A DNA stretch of 64,000 nucleotides from Bryobacteraceae bacterium (GCA_041394945.1 JAWKHH010000001.1:1736001-1800000), one strand, 5' to 3'; counted from the stretch's first letter, positions 33,035-42,403 are shown. Notes: generated from the sequence alone by a model not told the origin. Numbers and translations are program-made.

Positions 33035-33432
33035 TTCTTCGTCTCAGGCTTGCTGTCGGTGTGAACCGAGTACTGTGGCTGCGGTGGATTCAACTCCACC
33101 GAGACCGTCTTTTCCTCTTCCTCGACCGTGTAGGTCTTGCCGTGCGTCTGGTAGCCCTTCGCAATCACCTGGATGAGGATATCGCCCTGCGGAATCGGCG
33201 GGATCTTCACGAGCCCATCCTGGTTGGTCCGCAGTTCCCAACTTGTCTTGATTTTCTTGCCGAACTTGGCGGCAGACCGCCCGGCGATGAACTTCACCAC
33301 CACGCTGGCGCGCTCAATCGGTTTGCCGCGCTGGTTCTTCACCTCGATCTGCAGCCGCGTCATCGGGGCATCGGCCATAAGCGGAAGCGCGCCCGCGAGT
33401 ACGGCCAGAAATAGCGTGCGTCTTGTCCACAT
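33031..33432 (-). CDS. Small secreted carboxypeptidase-regulatory-like protein
   Basis: 133 residues: signal peptide (WTRRTLFLAVLAGALPLMA) followed by a single beta-sandwich of the carboxypeptidase-regulatory type (LQIEVKNQRGKPIERASVVVKF, then GLVKIPPIPQGDILIQVIAKGY). No catalytic residues. It may be a stand-alone version of the domain seen at the N-terminus of the Oar receptors. Its stop codon overlaps the aldehyde dehydrogenase stop by 3 bases. A TACACT box six bases before the ATG suggests a leaderless mRNA. Confidence 0.75.
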   Translation of the reverse strand: MWTRRTLFLAVLAGALPLMADAPMTRLQIEVKNQRGKPIERASVVVKFIAGRSAAKFGKKIKTSWELRTNQDGLVKIPPIPQGDILIQVIAKGYQTHGKTYTVEEEEKTVSVELNPPQPQYSVHTDSKPETKN

Positions 33433-33438
33433 GCCCTC

Positions 33439-33444
33439 AGTGTA
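33439..33444 (-). promoter_or_regulatory. -10 box TACACT, leaderless-type, for the small regulatory-domain gene
   Basis: On the minus strand TACACT is followed by six bases (GAGGGC) and the ATG at 33432, matching the other leaderless-type boxes. Confidence 0.45.
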
Positions 33445-33518
33445 ACCTGCGGGGCTCCACACGGGTTAAACTTTGGAGAAGGTCCCCCATACCGGAGGAG
33501 TCCGCCGACAGATTCCTT

Positions 33519-35765
33519 ATGATCCCTCGTGTGCTGGTTCTCTGTGCGTTGTGCGCGGCATCGGCCGTTTCCCAGGTCGAAACGGCCCCGGCGCCCGAGC
33601 TGGGCCCGGCGCCAATCGCACCGGATCGTGGCAAACTCAGCGACGCGCAGCGCTATCGGGGCGCCGCCCCGGCGGCAGCCGCCGGGTGGATCGACACCTC
33701 GAACCGGGAAACCGTGCGTTCGCTGTACAAGAATGTCCTCGAAGCCACCACGGGCGTGCCCATGGGCTGGACGGGCGCCATCACGGGCTGCGTCGTCGGC
33801 GGCACCACGCAAACCTACAAAGACGCAGTGCTGCAGCGCATCAACTGGTTTCGCGGAATGGCCGGCGTCCCGGCCGGCGTCACGCTGGACGGCGCGCTCG
33901 GCGCAAAGGATTCCGATGCCGCGCTGATGATCAGCGCCAATCAGGAGTTGAGCCACTTCCCTCCTCCGAGTTGGCAGTGCTATACGGCCGCCGGCGCCGA
34001 CGCCTCCGGGCACTCGAACATCTGCATCTGGTACGGCGCCTTCGACGATCCCGGCTGCGTCGAACTCTACATCCGCGACCATGGAGTCAATAACGACGTC
34101 GTCGGCCACCGCCGCTGGCTCCTTTTTCCCTCGACGACCGTGATGGCCACCGGCGATGTCCGCCAGAGCGTCTCCTCGGGCGCTACCTATCCCACGGCGA
34201 ACGCGATCTGGGTTCTCCCGTCGAGCTACCCGCCTCGGCCGGCCACCCGCGACGACTTCGTCGCCTGGCCCCCGAAAGGCTACGTCCCCTACCAGGTCGT
34301 TCCGCCCCGCTGGTCGATCTCGTACCCAAGCGCCAATTTCTCCGGAGCCAACGTGACGATGACCCGTGGCGGATCGAGCATCCCGCTCGTGCTCGAGCCG
34401 ATCGAAAACGGCTACGGGGAGAACACCCTCGTCTGGGTGGCGAACAACCTCGACCCCGATAACTTCCAGTCCAACTGGGCCAGACCAACCGGCGACGAAA
34501 CGGTCCACGTCACCGTCGCGAACGCCACTGTCGGCGGCTCCCCGCGGACATTCACCTATGACGTCGTCATTTTCGATCCCGACGGCGGTAACTCCTGCGG
34601 CTACACGCTCGTCCCGCCGTCACCCGTCTCGGCGAGCGCATCGGGACTCTCCGGCGTCGGCGTACTGGTCCAAACAACCGCCGGATGCGCCTGGACCGCA
34701 ACGAGCCCGGTGAGCTGGGTGACCATCACCGCCGGCGCTTCCGGTAGCGGACCAGGGAGCGTTTCGTTCAACATCGCCGCCAATCCCGGCCCCGGAACGC
34801 GGTCGACAACCATCACCGTCGCCGGGCAGCCGTACACAATCAACCAAGCCGCGCCAATCGCGCCTCCGCCGAACACCGCGCCGGAGGTTCCCTCGTTCTC
34901 GCCGACTTCGGGCTCCGGGCTCACCACATCGTTCCAGGTCGTCGCCCGCGACGCCAACGGGTTCGCGGACCTGGCAGTGGTCAACCTGCTGATCAACTCC
35001 GCGCTCGACGGCCGCAACGCCTGCTACGCCGCCTACACGCGCGCGGACAACATGCTCTACCTGGTGAACGACCAGGGATCGGCGCTCCTGCCCGGCATGC
35101 TGCTGAACGGCAGCGGGTCGATTTCGAATAGCGCCTGCACGATATCCGGCGCGGGCTCATCGGCGACGCCGAGCGGCCTCACGCTGTCGCTCACGCTCAA
35201 GGTGACCTTCAACCAGCTGTCCTTCTCCGGCGACAAAGTGGTGTACGCCGCCGCGCGCGACGTCGCCAACGCCAGCACCGGATGGCGGACGAAGGGCGTC
35301 TGGCGGGTCCCGCAGGCGGCCGGAGTCTTCACCGTGGCCTCCGTCGCTCCGGCGTCGGGAACGGTGACGCAAGCGCAACTCACCGCCGTGTTCCGCCACT
35401 CCACTTCCGGCGCCAGCATCACCAACGCGCAACTCCTCATCAATGCGGATCTCAACGCGAACGGCGCCTGCTACGCGGGATTCGTGGCGGCCGGCAGCCA
35501 GTTGTTCCTCGTGAAGGACAGCGGCCCCAGCGCCGGACTCATCGGACCCCTCACGGCCGGCGGATCCATCGCCAACAGCCAATGCCGCGTCAGCGCCCTT
35601 TCTTCCTCGGTCTCTGGAACTGATCTCACCGTGAACATGACGGTGGAGTTCCTGGGTACGTTCAAAGGCCCGAAACTCGTCTACACCGCCGCCCAACGAA
35701 TCGTCGGAAGCGGAGTCGCGGAAAACACCGGGTGGCGCCCGATGAGCCTCTGGACAATCCCCTGA
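33519..35765 (+). CDS. Secreted CAP-domain / BACON / double C-terminal repeat protein, copy 1
   Basis: 748 residues. Signal peptide (IPRVLVLCALCAASAVS), then a CAP (SCP/PR1) domain at about 75-235 (QRINWFRGMAGVPAGV, NQELSHFPP, VGHRRWLLFP), a beta-rich linker, a BACON domain at about 367-444 (SGVGVLVQTTAGCAWTA, WVTITAGASGSGPG) and two copies of a C-terminal domain of about 120-145 residues (about 478-595 and 604-748). Each copy has LIN, CY, a hydrophobic LV(N/K)D strand, a second Cys, then GxKxVY and GWR. CAP proteins act outside cells, binding lipids or glycans. A close paralogue follows at 35845. Confidence 0.82.
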   Translation: MIPRVLVLCALCAASAVSQVETAPAPELGPAPIAPDRGKLSDAQRYRGAAPAAAAGWIDTSNRETVRSLYKNVLEATTGVPMGWTGAITGCVVGGTTQTYKDAVLQRINWFRGMAGVPAGVTLDGALGAKDSDAALMISANQELSHFPPPSWQCYTAAGADASGHSNICIWYGAFDDPGCVELYIRDHGVNNDVVGHRRWLLFPSTTVMATGDVRQSVSSGATYPTANAIWVLPSSYPPRPATRDDFVAWPPKGYVPYQVVPPRWSISYPSANFSGANVTMTRGGSSIPLVLEPIENGYGENTLVWVANNLDPDNFQSNWARPTGDETVHVTVANATVGGSPRTFTYDVVIFDPDGGNSCGYTLVPPSPVSASASGLSGVGVLVQTTAGCAWTATSPVSWVTITAGASGSGPGSVSFNIAANPGPGTRSTTITVAGQPYTINQAAPIAPPPNTAPEVPSFSPTSGSGLTTSFQVVARDANGFADLAVVNLLINSALDGRNACYAAYTRADNMLYLVNDQGSALLPGMLLNGSGSISNSACTISGAGSSATPSGLTLSLTLKVTFNQLSFSGDKVVYAAARDVANASTGWRTKGVWRVPQAAGVFTVASVAPASGTVTQAQLTAVFRHSTSGASITNAQLLINADLNANGACYAGFVAAGSQLFLVKDSGPSAGLIGPLTAGGSIANSQCRVSALSSSVSGTDLTVNMTVEFLGTFKGPKLVYTAAQRIVGSGVAENTGWRPMSLWTIP

Positions 35766-35802
35766 CCGGACCTGTCACGGCCTAACCTCTCCATTCCCAC
35801 TC

Positions 35803-35824
35803 ACGCCGCCGACTCCAACGGCGT
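35803..35824 (+). terminator. Weak hairpin between the two CAP-BACON genes
   Basis: ACGCCG (35803-35808) pairs with CGGCGT (35819-35824) around a 10-base loop. It is the only structure in the 79-base gap. It may be a terminator for copy 1 or part of the leader of copy 2. Confidence 0.25.
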
Positions 35825-35844
35825 GCTACTCTCTTACTAATTCC

Positions 35845-38055
35845 GTGACCAAAGCCCTACTCGCAGTTACTATATTGGGCTCCGCGACTCATGCCCAAGA
35901 GCCGCCTGAACTTGGCCCGCCTCCGGCCTTCGATCCCGCTCCGAAGTCAACGGCCCGTTCCGCCGTGTCTCAGCCGCCACCCCAAGCAGCCGGATGGACC
36001 GATTCCAGTGACCGCGCCCTGGTGCAAACGTTGTATCGCAACGTCATCGAACCGACCGAGCGCATTCCGCTCGCCTGGACTGGAACGCTTGGCTCGTGCG
36101 ACCCCGGCGCGACGTCCCAAGCCTACCGCGACGCCGTGTTCCAGCGCATCAACTGGTTCCGAGGCATGGCAGGCGTGCCTGCCGGAATCGTATCGGAAGA
36201 TACAAACACATCCAAGGCCGCCAAGGCCGCCTTGATGATGAGCGCCAACGGTCAACTGAACCACTTTCCACCGTCCAATTGGACGTGCTACTCCGGCGAA
36301 GGGGCGGAGGCCGCCGGAAAATCGAACCTCTGCTTCCGGCCGGAACCGATCGACACCGGCTGCGTCGCCGGCTACATGCGCGATTGGGGTGGCACGAATG
36401 CCCCGGTCGGGCATCGTCGCTGGATTCTCTACCCGCAATCGCAATCCATGTCCACCGGCGACGTCGACGCCACCGGAGGCGCCTACCCGGCGAATGCATT
36501 GTGGGTAGTGCCCGCGGTTTCCTTGCCGCGCCCCGCCACTCGCGATCCCTTCGTCGCCTGGCCGCCCAAAGGGTTCGTTCCCTATCAAACCGTCTATCCC
36601 CGCTGGTCTTTCTCACTCACTGGAGCCGACTTCGCCAGCGCCGCGGTCAGCATGTTCCGCGGGGCCTCCCCGGTACCAGCCAACATCGAACATCGGGGCG
36701 GGCCCTACGGAGAGAGCACTCTCGTCTGGGCCGCGAACAACCTGAATCCCACGGATTACGCCGTCAACTGGCCAAAGCCGCAGGGCGAGGAGACGATCCA
36801 CGTCACCATCTCGAACGTGGTCGTCAACGGAACCCCTCAATCCTTCGACTACGACGTGGTCATCTTCGACCCTGGCAGCGGCGGCTGCGCGTTCCAACTG
36901 GGCCCTCCCTCACCCCTCGCCGCTCCTGCCACGGGCCTCGCCTCGCACACAGTCTCGGTGACGACCCAGTCAGGCTGCGAATGGTTCGCCGCGACGTCCG
37001 CATCCTGGATCAGTCTCACCGGCCCCACCGCCGGCAGCGGCCCCGGGTCCGTCAAATTCGCGATCGCGTCCAACCCCACCACGACGGCCCGATCGGGAAG
37101 CGTCCAAATAGCTGGCATCGCCTACGTTGTGAACCAGGCGGCCGCTTCGCTCAACTCGGCCCAACCGCCCAGGCTCGCTTCATTCACCCCGCGGACGGGC
37201 AGCGGCATGGTCGCCAGCGTGACCGCGCAGTTCGAGGATCCCGACGGCATCGCGGATATCGATGTCGTCAACCTCCTGATCAACTCGGCTTTGGACGGCC
37301 GTTCCGCTTGCTACCTCGCCTATAACCGGGCATCGAATATCTTGTATCTTGTGAACGACGGCGGCAACGGACTCTTGCCTGGACTCATCCTGAACGGCCA
37401 AGGCTCGCTATCCAACGGCGCTTGCACGATCCAAGGGAACGGCACGAGTGCGAAACCCGTCGGAAACGTGCTTGAGCTGAAGCTCGCCATCCTGTACCAG
37501 CCGTCGTTCCAGGGAGACAAGGTAGTCTACGTCGCCGGGCGTGACAAGGCCGGAAAGAACTCCGGGTGGTTGACCGCCGGCGTATGGCGTGTCCCGGAAC
37601 CGGCGGGTAGTTTTGCCGTGGAATCCCTGCAGACTCGTGTCGGCAGCGGAACCTATACTCCGGTCACCGCTGTGATCCGGTATCCCGCCGCCGCCGCCAA
37701 CATCACCAACGCCCAACTCCTGATCAACGGGGACCTCAACGGGAACCAAGCCTGCTATGTCGGTTTCGTCATCGAAACTCGCGAAGTGTACCTGGTGAAA
37801 GATGAGGGGCCCGCAGCCGGCCTGCTCGGGCCGCTTCACGCCGGAACCGGCGGCACGCTCGCCAACAGCCAGTGCCGTATCACCGCGCCGGGCATTTCCA
37901 TCTCCGGCGCTGATCTCACGCTTACAGTGGGTGTCGACGCTCTGGGTTCGTTCCGAGGCTCCAAGCTCGTCTACGCCGCTGCTCAACGAATCGCCGGGAG
38001 CGCAGTCGCCGAAAACACCGGGTGGCGCCCAATGGGCATCTGGAACATTCCCTGA
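35845..38055 (+). CDS. Secreted CAP-domain / BACON / double C-terminal repeat protein, copy 2
   Basis: 736 residues with the same domain order as the gene just upstream: signal peptide (MTKALLAVTILGSATHAQ), CAP domain (QRINWFRGMAGVPAGI, VGHRRWILYP), BACON domain at about 352-432 and the duplicated C-terminal domain (about 445-585 and 587-736), ending AENTGWRPMGIWNIP against AENTGWRPMSLWTIP in copy 1. This is a clear tandem duplication followed by divergence; N-terminal and linker parts differ most. The start is GTG at 35845. Likely on the cell surface or released; no enzyme activity can be named. Confidence 0.82.
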   Translation: MTKALLAVTILGSATHAQEPPELGPPPAFDPAPKSTARSAVSQPPPQAAGWTDSSDRALVQTLYRNVIEPTERIPLAWTGTLGSCDPGATSQAYRDAVFQRINWFRGMAGVPAGIVSEDTNTSKAAKAALMMSANGQLNHFPPSNWTCYSGEGAEAAGKSNLCFRPEPIDTGCVAGYMRDWGGTNAPVGHRRWILYPQSQSMSTGDVDATGGAYPANALWVVPAVSLPRPATRDPFVAWPPKGFVPYQTVYPRWSFSLTGADFASAAVSMFRGASPVPANIEHRGGPYGESTLVWAANNLNPTDYAVNWPKPQGEETIHVTISNVVVNGTPQSFDYDVVIFDPGSGGCAFQLGPPSPLAAPATGLASHTVSVTTQSGCEWFAATSASWISLTGPTAGSGPGSVKFAIASNPTTTARSGSVQIAGIAYVVNQAAASLNSAQPPRLASFTPRTGSGMVASVTAQFEDPDGIADIDVVNLLINSALDGRSACYLAYNRASNILYLVNDGGNGLLPGLILNGQGSLSNGACTIQGNGTSAKPVGNVLELKLAILYQPSFQGDKVVYVAGRDKAGKNSGWLTAGVWRVPEPAGSFAVESLQTRVGSGTYTPVTAVIRYPAAAANITNAQLLINGDLNGNQACYVGFVIETREVYLVKDEGPAAGLLGPLHAGTGGTLANSQCRITAPGISISGADLTLTVGVDALGSFRGSKLVYAAAQRIAGSAVAENTGWRPMGIWNIP

Positions 38056-38075
38056 CCCAGCCGCCGCCGCACGGA

Positions 38076-38933
38076 CTAGGCCTTCCCGCAGAAAAACGTC
38101 AGTGCCCGATGGATGTAGTCCCGCAGATCGCCCCGCTTCACCACAGCGTCCAGGAACCCGTGCTGCAACAGGAACTCGCTCCGCTGGAACCCTGGCGGCA
38201 GCTTCTGCCGGATCGTCTGCTCAATCACGCGCGGACCCGCGAACCCGATGAGCGCCCCGGGCTCCGCGATATTCAGGTCTCCAAGCATGGCGAAACTCGC
38301 CGTCACGCCGCCCGTCGTCGGATCCGTGAGCAGGCTGATGTAGGGTAGCCGCGCCTCGTCGAGCTTCATCAGCGCCGCCGAGATCTTCGCCATCTGCATC
38401 AGGCTGATCGCCCCTTCCTGCATCCGCGCGCCGCCCGACGCCGAGACGACAATCAGAGGACTCCGCGCCGCGATCGCCCGCTCGATCGCCCGCGTGATCT
38501 TCTCGCCCACCACCGCGCCCATGCTCCCGCCGACGAACTTCAATTCCATCGAACAGATTTCCACCGGCCGCCCATGCAGCTTCCCGGATCCGCACAGAAT
38601 CGCGTCGTCGATCCCCAACTGCGTGCGCGACGACGCCAGCCGTTCCGCATACGGCTTCGAATCGACGAACTCCAGCGGATCAGTCGACGTCATCCCCTGG
38701 TCCCGTGCAATGTACTCGCCGCCATCGAACAGGTATCGCAGCCGCGTCGCCGCGTCAATCCGGAAGTGATGCCCGCACTTGTCGCAAACCCAAAGATGCT
38801 CGTCGAGCCCCTTACGCCACATCAGTTGCGAGCAGCCGTCGCACTTGAGCCAAAGGCCCTCCGTTTTTACCTTGTTTCCGGTCTCCTCCGGTTCCGGTGT
38901 GAGACTCGGTTGTTTACGGGTGAACCACGCCAT
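38076..38933 (-). CDS. accD: Acetyl-CoA carboxylase carboxyltransferase subunit beta
   Basis: 285 residues. With AccA it transfers the carboxyl group from biotin to acetyl-CoA, the first step of fatty acid synthesis. The N-terminal four-cysteine zinc finger is complete (C31, C34, C50, C53 in CDGC and CDKC). The crotonase-type body has VVSASGGARMQEG and SLLTDPTTGGVTASFA, which form the acyl-CoA oxyanion holes. The length is normal. No accA, folC or other fatty acid gene lies beside it here. Confidence 0.96.
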   Translation of the reverse strand: MAWFTRKQPSLTPEPEETGNKVKTEGLWLKCDGCSQLMWRKGLDEHLWVCDKCGHHFRIDAATRLRYLFDGGEYIARDQGMTSTDPLEFVDSKPYAERLASSRTQLGIDDAILCGSGKLHGRPVEICSMELKFVGGSMGAVVGEKITRAIERAIAARSPLIVVSASGGARMQEGAISLMQMAKISAALMKLDEARLPYISLLTDPTTGGVTASFAMLGDLNIAEPGALIGFAGPRVIEQTIRQKLPPGFQRSEFLLQHGFLDAVVKRGDLRDYIHRALTFFCGKA

Positions 38934-38969
38934 GGAGTGATGGGTCGGGAGGCTTCAGAGGCCTTCGAA

Positions 38970-40058
38970 CTAAGGTAACACTTTCGCTACAGCCGGGATG
39001 TCGGCCTCCTCGAACTCGCACAGCATGATCCGTTTCCGCCCGTCGGTGGTGTAAACCACCGCGATGCCCCCGTCGCGCTTCTGGATCGCGAACGGGTATG
39101 CGAACGAGTTCTTCCCCGTGCCGATATCCACCTGGCGCGGCCAACTGCGGCCGCCGTCCTCCGACACTGCCACCCGGAGCGGCGTTCGCTCCGACATCGA
39201 GGCGTTGTAGACCAGCATCAGGCGCCCGTTGCGTAACCGCAGCAGGTCCACCGCCGAGTTCGGGTTCGGAAACTCCGAATCTCTCCCCTCGCTCCACGTC
39301 CGCCCGCCGTCCGTCGATTCCGCCCGCACCAGGTACCCATCCGTCACGGGACCGTACCCGCCGCCCCGGCGGCAAAACGCGATCACGCGCCCGTCTCCAA
39401 GCGACGCCGGGGCCGGCTGAATGTTCCCCTTCGCCGACCGGACTACCCCCGACGCCTTCCACTGCCCCGTTTTCGGATCGAACCGCGCGAAGCGCGAGGT
39501 GGAGTCTTTGCCGACGCTCTCCCGGTCCCCGCCTGCTTCGTGATAAAGCGGCAGCAGGTACTCGCCCGAAGGCAGCACCACCGGAGCGTTCCTCACCATC
39601 ATTCCTTCCGCCGGCATCCCGGCCACCGCCAGCATTGATGGATCAGACCATGTCCGCGCGCCGTCCCGCGAGACCTTCATTTGAATCCGCGAAGTCGACC
39701 AGGTTTCCCCATACCGGACCACGTAGAACAGCCACACGGCGCCATCGGGGGCCTGCCACACCACCGCGTTCCCCACCGAACGGAACGGGTCCCGCGCAAT
39801 CGCCGCCGGACGCGTCCACTCGCTCGATCCCTTTGCGCGTCGCGCCCCGTACACCGCCGTCTCGCGTTCATACTCGCCGCCGCCTCCGTAGTAGGCAAGG
39901 TACAGGTCTCCGTTCGCGAGTTCGGCCACCGACGCCGGATGCTTGTACGGACCCGTCGCCGTCTCCGTCCCGAACACCGCCGACGTCCGGATTCCGGCTC
40001 CAGCCCCAAGCGCGCTAAGGCAGAGGATAATGCAAAGTTTCGCGCAGCCAATCGCCAT
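38970..40058 (-). CDS. Secreted sialidase-like (BNR-repeat) protein
   Basis: About 362 residues with a signal peptide (CAKLCIILCLSALGAGAG). Three Asp-box/BNR repeats are seen (SRDGARTWSD, STDGGRTWSE, SEDGGRSWPR), the mark of six-bladed sialidase propellers, plus the family-type RNAPVVLPSGEYLLPLYHE. This group (exo-alpha-sialidase-like) is common in soil degraders and often acts on sugars other than sialic acid. The start at 40058 overlaps the upstream gene by 44 bases; a longer form from 40100 would add a basic stretch. The substrate is unknown. Confidence 0.8.
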   Translation of the reverse strand: MAIGCAKLCIILCLSALGAGAGIRTSAVFGTETATGPYKHPASVAELANGDLYLAYYGGGGEYERETAVYGARRAKGSSEWTRPAAIARDPFRSVGNAVVWQAPDGAVWLFYVVRYGETWSTSRIQMKVSRDGARTWSDPSMLAVAGMPAEGMMVRNAPVVLPSGEYLLPLYHEAGGDRESVGKDSTSRFARFDPKTGQWKASGVVRSAKGNIQPAPASLGDGRVIAFCRRGGGYGPVTDGYLVRAESTDGGRTWSEGRDSEFPNPNSAVDLLRLRNGRLMLVYNASMSERTPLRVAVSEDGGRSWPRQVDIGTGKNSFAYPFAIQKRDGGIAVVYTTDGRKRIMLCEFEEADIPAVAKVLP

Positions 40059-41271
40059 TGTTGCGAACCTCCTCAAGCAGCCGCGACCGAAGCGCTTCAC
40101 GACGGTCCATCAGCCGGTAACCCGCCCGCGGACGCAGATAGCCCCGGGCTTCCGGGCGCCGGGCGAACAATGTCTCCGCACCCATCTCGCCAGCCATCCG
40201 CTCCCAACGGCGACGGTTGTCAAGCAGCGCCTTGACGATAAACGGCATCAGTGTCGAATAGTCAGCCTGAAGGCTCTCCGTCGATTGCTGATAGGTGTCC
40301 TTGTCCACCTTGCCCCACGTCACCGCCTCCGCCGGATAACACGACGACAGCGACCCATCCGTCACCGGCGCTGTCACAATCTGAACATCGAAGGCATAGC
40401 CATGAGCGTCCTTCAGTCCGAAAATCTGGCTCAGCGCCGGCTCCGGCTGCAGGTTGAAGTTCTTTGGCACGCCCCCGCCCAGGATCAACGTCGCCAGGGA
40501 GCGGGAGGGTTGGTCGAACAGCCCCCACCAGTGGAACGCGCAGGCGTCGAAAACCTCGCCGTGCAGGTCGAGATCGAACTCATAGTTCGCGATGAGCCCC
40601 GACTCCCGCATCGCCCACAGCTTCATCGAATTCAGGAACACGCTGCCATCGCCCGGAGCGCCCACGAACACCGGAACCGCCAGATCGTGACAGCGCGAAA
40701 GCAGCCCCGGGGTGACGCCGTTTCGCTTTTCAAGTGCGCCGAACCGCTTCCCGAGCAGGGAGCGGAACTCCGGTCCGGTCATCTTTCGCTGGAACTCCGG
40801 GAGCTGCAAAAGCGAGGAAACGAACCGATCCTGGTCGAGCAGCCAGGACTCCGGGAAGCCCAGGTCCGTGATGCGGATCGTCCCTTCTTCCAGCAACTTA
40901 GCATCGTCGCCGAAGATCGGGACTTGTTGAATGTCGGCGGGTTTGGCGCCGTCGAGGGCGCGGTGGCCATCGTGATAGCAGACCGCATCGGTCGTGGAAA
41001 GATACGCCACCCAACCCGTTTCGAGCAGCGGGATCAGCCAGGATTGGTGTTGCCCGGAAATCGTCACCGGGCCGGCCACGGCCAGCGTCAAAGGGCAGCC
41101 GGCTCCGATCGCCTTGTCGAGGATCGTGTATACACGGCGCAGATGGGCGCCTCCGAAGGAAGGCAGGCACTGCGTGAAAATGTCGTGAAGCGAATCGCAT
41201 TCATCGACGCGCCGCGCAGCGACCGGGCGCGAATGGCTGGAATGGTTGTGCATGATCCGGAGGGCCTTCAT
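40015..41271 (-). CDS. Deoxyhypusine-synthase-like protein
   Basis: 418 residues of the deoxyhypusine synthase family. Seen: GCPLTLAVAGPVTISGQHQS near the N-terminus, LILGGGVPKNFNLQPEPAL (the NAD-binding glycine stretch) and TDGSLSSCYPAEAVTWGKVD, whose WGK lysine corresponds to the aminobutyl-carrying lysine of the eukaryotic enzyme. Bacteria have no eIF5A, so it should act on a polyamine or related acceptor; some bacterial members make homospermidine or other aminobutyl/aminopropyl transfers. No polyamine gene is adjacent. Start at 41271 or ATG 41253. Confidence 0.82.
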   Translation of the reverse strand: MKALRIMHNHSSHSRPVAARRVDECDSLHDIFTQCLPSFGGAHLRRVYTILDKAIGAGCPLTLAVAGPVTISGQHQSWLIPLLETGWVAYLSTTDAVCYHDGHRALDGAKPADIQQVPIFGDDAKLLEEGTIRITDLGFPESWLLDQDRFVSSLLQLPEFQRKMTGPEFRSLLGKRFGALEKRNGVTPGLLSRCHDLAVPVFVGAPGDGSVFLNSMKLWAMRESGLIANYEFDLDLHGEVFDACAFHWWGLFDQPSRSLATLILGGGVPKNFNLQPEPALSQIFGLKDAHGYAFDVQIVTAPVTDGSLSSCYPAEAVTWGKVDKDTYQQSTESLQADYSTLMPFIVKALLDNRRRWERMAGEMGAETLFARRPEARGYLRPRAGYRLMDRREALRSRLLEEVRNNGDWLRETLHYPLP

Positions 41272-41291
41272 TGATGGTAGAACAGTGGAGA

Positions 41292-42359
41292 ATGAAGACG
41301 CTTCGATGGACGCTCCCGCTTGCCGCCGCCGCGGCTCTGGCCGGGCCGCCGGTCCGCTATGTCGGAAAAACGGTCTATCTCAACGGAGCCGTCGCCGCAG
41401 TCACACATACGTTCGACGACTCGCACACGGCGGTCCTCAGCACTCTCGACGCCCTGGACCGCTACGGCGTGAAGGCAACCGCGTTCGTGAGCACGGAACG
41501 CAAGCCGATCGAGCAGCTCTGGCCACGGCTCAACAAGGCGATCGCCGACGGTCACGAAGTCGGGTCGCACTCGCGGCGGCATCAGTGCAAATGGCCGGAT
41601 ACGGAAGAGATCTGCCGCCAGTTCTACGATGACTACGAAGTCGCCGGCTCGCGCGACGATATTCTCAAGAACACGAAGCAGCCCTACGTCTGGTCATGGT
41701 GCTACCCGTGCGGCAATTGCGCCAACTACGAGTTCGCCTGGAAGAAGCTCGCCGAGCACGGCTATATCGCGGCCCGCAACTATCCCGGCGAGGAGCAGGA
41801 TCTGCACAACGTTCCCAACCTGATGACCTGGGCTGACAATCCGCTGAACTCCGCCTACACCCAGGTGGTGCAGAAGAAAGGGGGCATCGCCAAGTCGGGA
41901 CGGACGGACGTGGCGGAGCTGAACGCCAAGTTCGATGAGGTCTACGCGCGCGGCGGCATCTATCACTTCTTGTCGCACCCGGCCTGGCTCGACTTTGGCC
42001 CGGACTCGTTCTACGAACTTCACCTGTCGTATATCAGCCGGCGGCCGGACGTCTGGTATGTGCCTTTCGGTCCGCTTCACGCGTACCGGAGACTCCGCGA
42101 GTCGACGGAAGTGCGCGAACTGGGAGAGGGCCGGTTTACGGTCCTCTCGAATCTGGATCCGAAGGTGTATTCCGGGAGCGTCACACTCGAATTCCGGGCG
42201 GACACCAACACGCGTGTTCTCTACGGAAGGCGCGAACTGAAGCAGGCAAAGCGCGGCGAAACGCCCGGCTGGGATGCCGAATTCGTGCGCGCGGATGGCG
42301 ACCGCACCCTGGTGACCATACGGCCCGGACGGGCCGCGACAACGCTCGAATTCCGTTAG
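41292..42359 (+). CDS. Secreted polysaccharide deacetylase (CE4 / NodB fold)
   Basis: 355 residues, signal peptide (MKTLRWTLPLAAAAALAGPP). The NodB motifs are THTFDDSHT (catalytic D42 and metal-binding D43) and HEVGSHSRRHQ (metal ligands H93 and H97); a later SHPAW supplies the HxxW-like histidine. A C-terminal beta-sandwich tail follows the catalytic domain. It removes N- or O-acetyl groups from extracellular or cell-wall glycans. The ATG at 41292 has GTGGAG upstream. Only 20 bases separate it from the divergent deoxyhypusine-synthase-like gene. Confidence 0.85.
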   Translation: MKTLRWTLPLAAAAALAGPPVRYVGKTVYLNGAVAAVTHTFDDSHTAVLSTLDALDRYGVKATAFVSTERKPIEQLWPRLNKAIADGHEVGSHSRRHQCKWPDTEEICRQFYDDYEVAGSRDDILKNTKQPYVWSWCYPCGNCANYEFAWKKLAEHGYIAARNYPGEEQDLHNVPNLMTWADNPLNSAYTQVVQKKGGIAKSGRTDVAELNAKFDEVYARGGIYHFLSHPAWLDFGPDSFYELHLSYISRRPDVWYVPFGPLHAYRRLRESTEVRELGEGRFTVLSNLDPKVYSGSVTLEFRADTNTRVLYGRRELKQAKRGETPGWDAEFVRADGDRTLVTIRPGRAATTLEFR

Positions 42360-42379
42360 GGATCCGTTGCGGGCTGCGC

Positions 42380-42385
42380 TATAAT
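42380..42385 (+). promoter_or_regulatory. -10 box TATAAT before the diguanylate cyclase gene
   Basis: A consensus TATAAT, rare in this GC-rich DNA, about 100 bases before the response-regulator gene. No good -35 at the right distance. It implies a leader of about 95 bases that contains the hairpin at 42404-42420. Confidence 0.45.
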
Positions 42386-42403
42386 CGAACCGCGACAGGG
42401 GAG

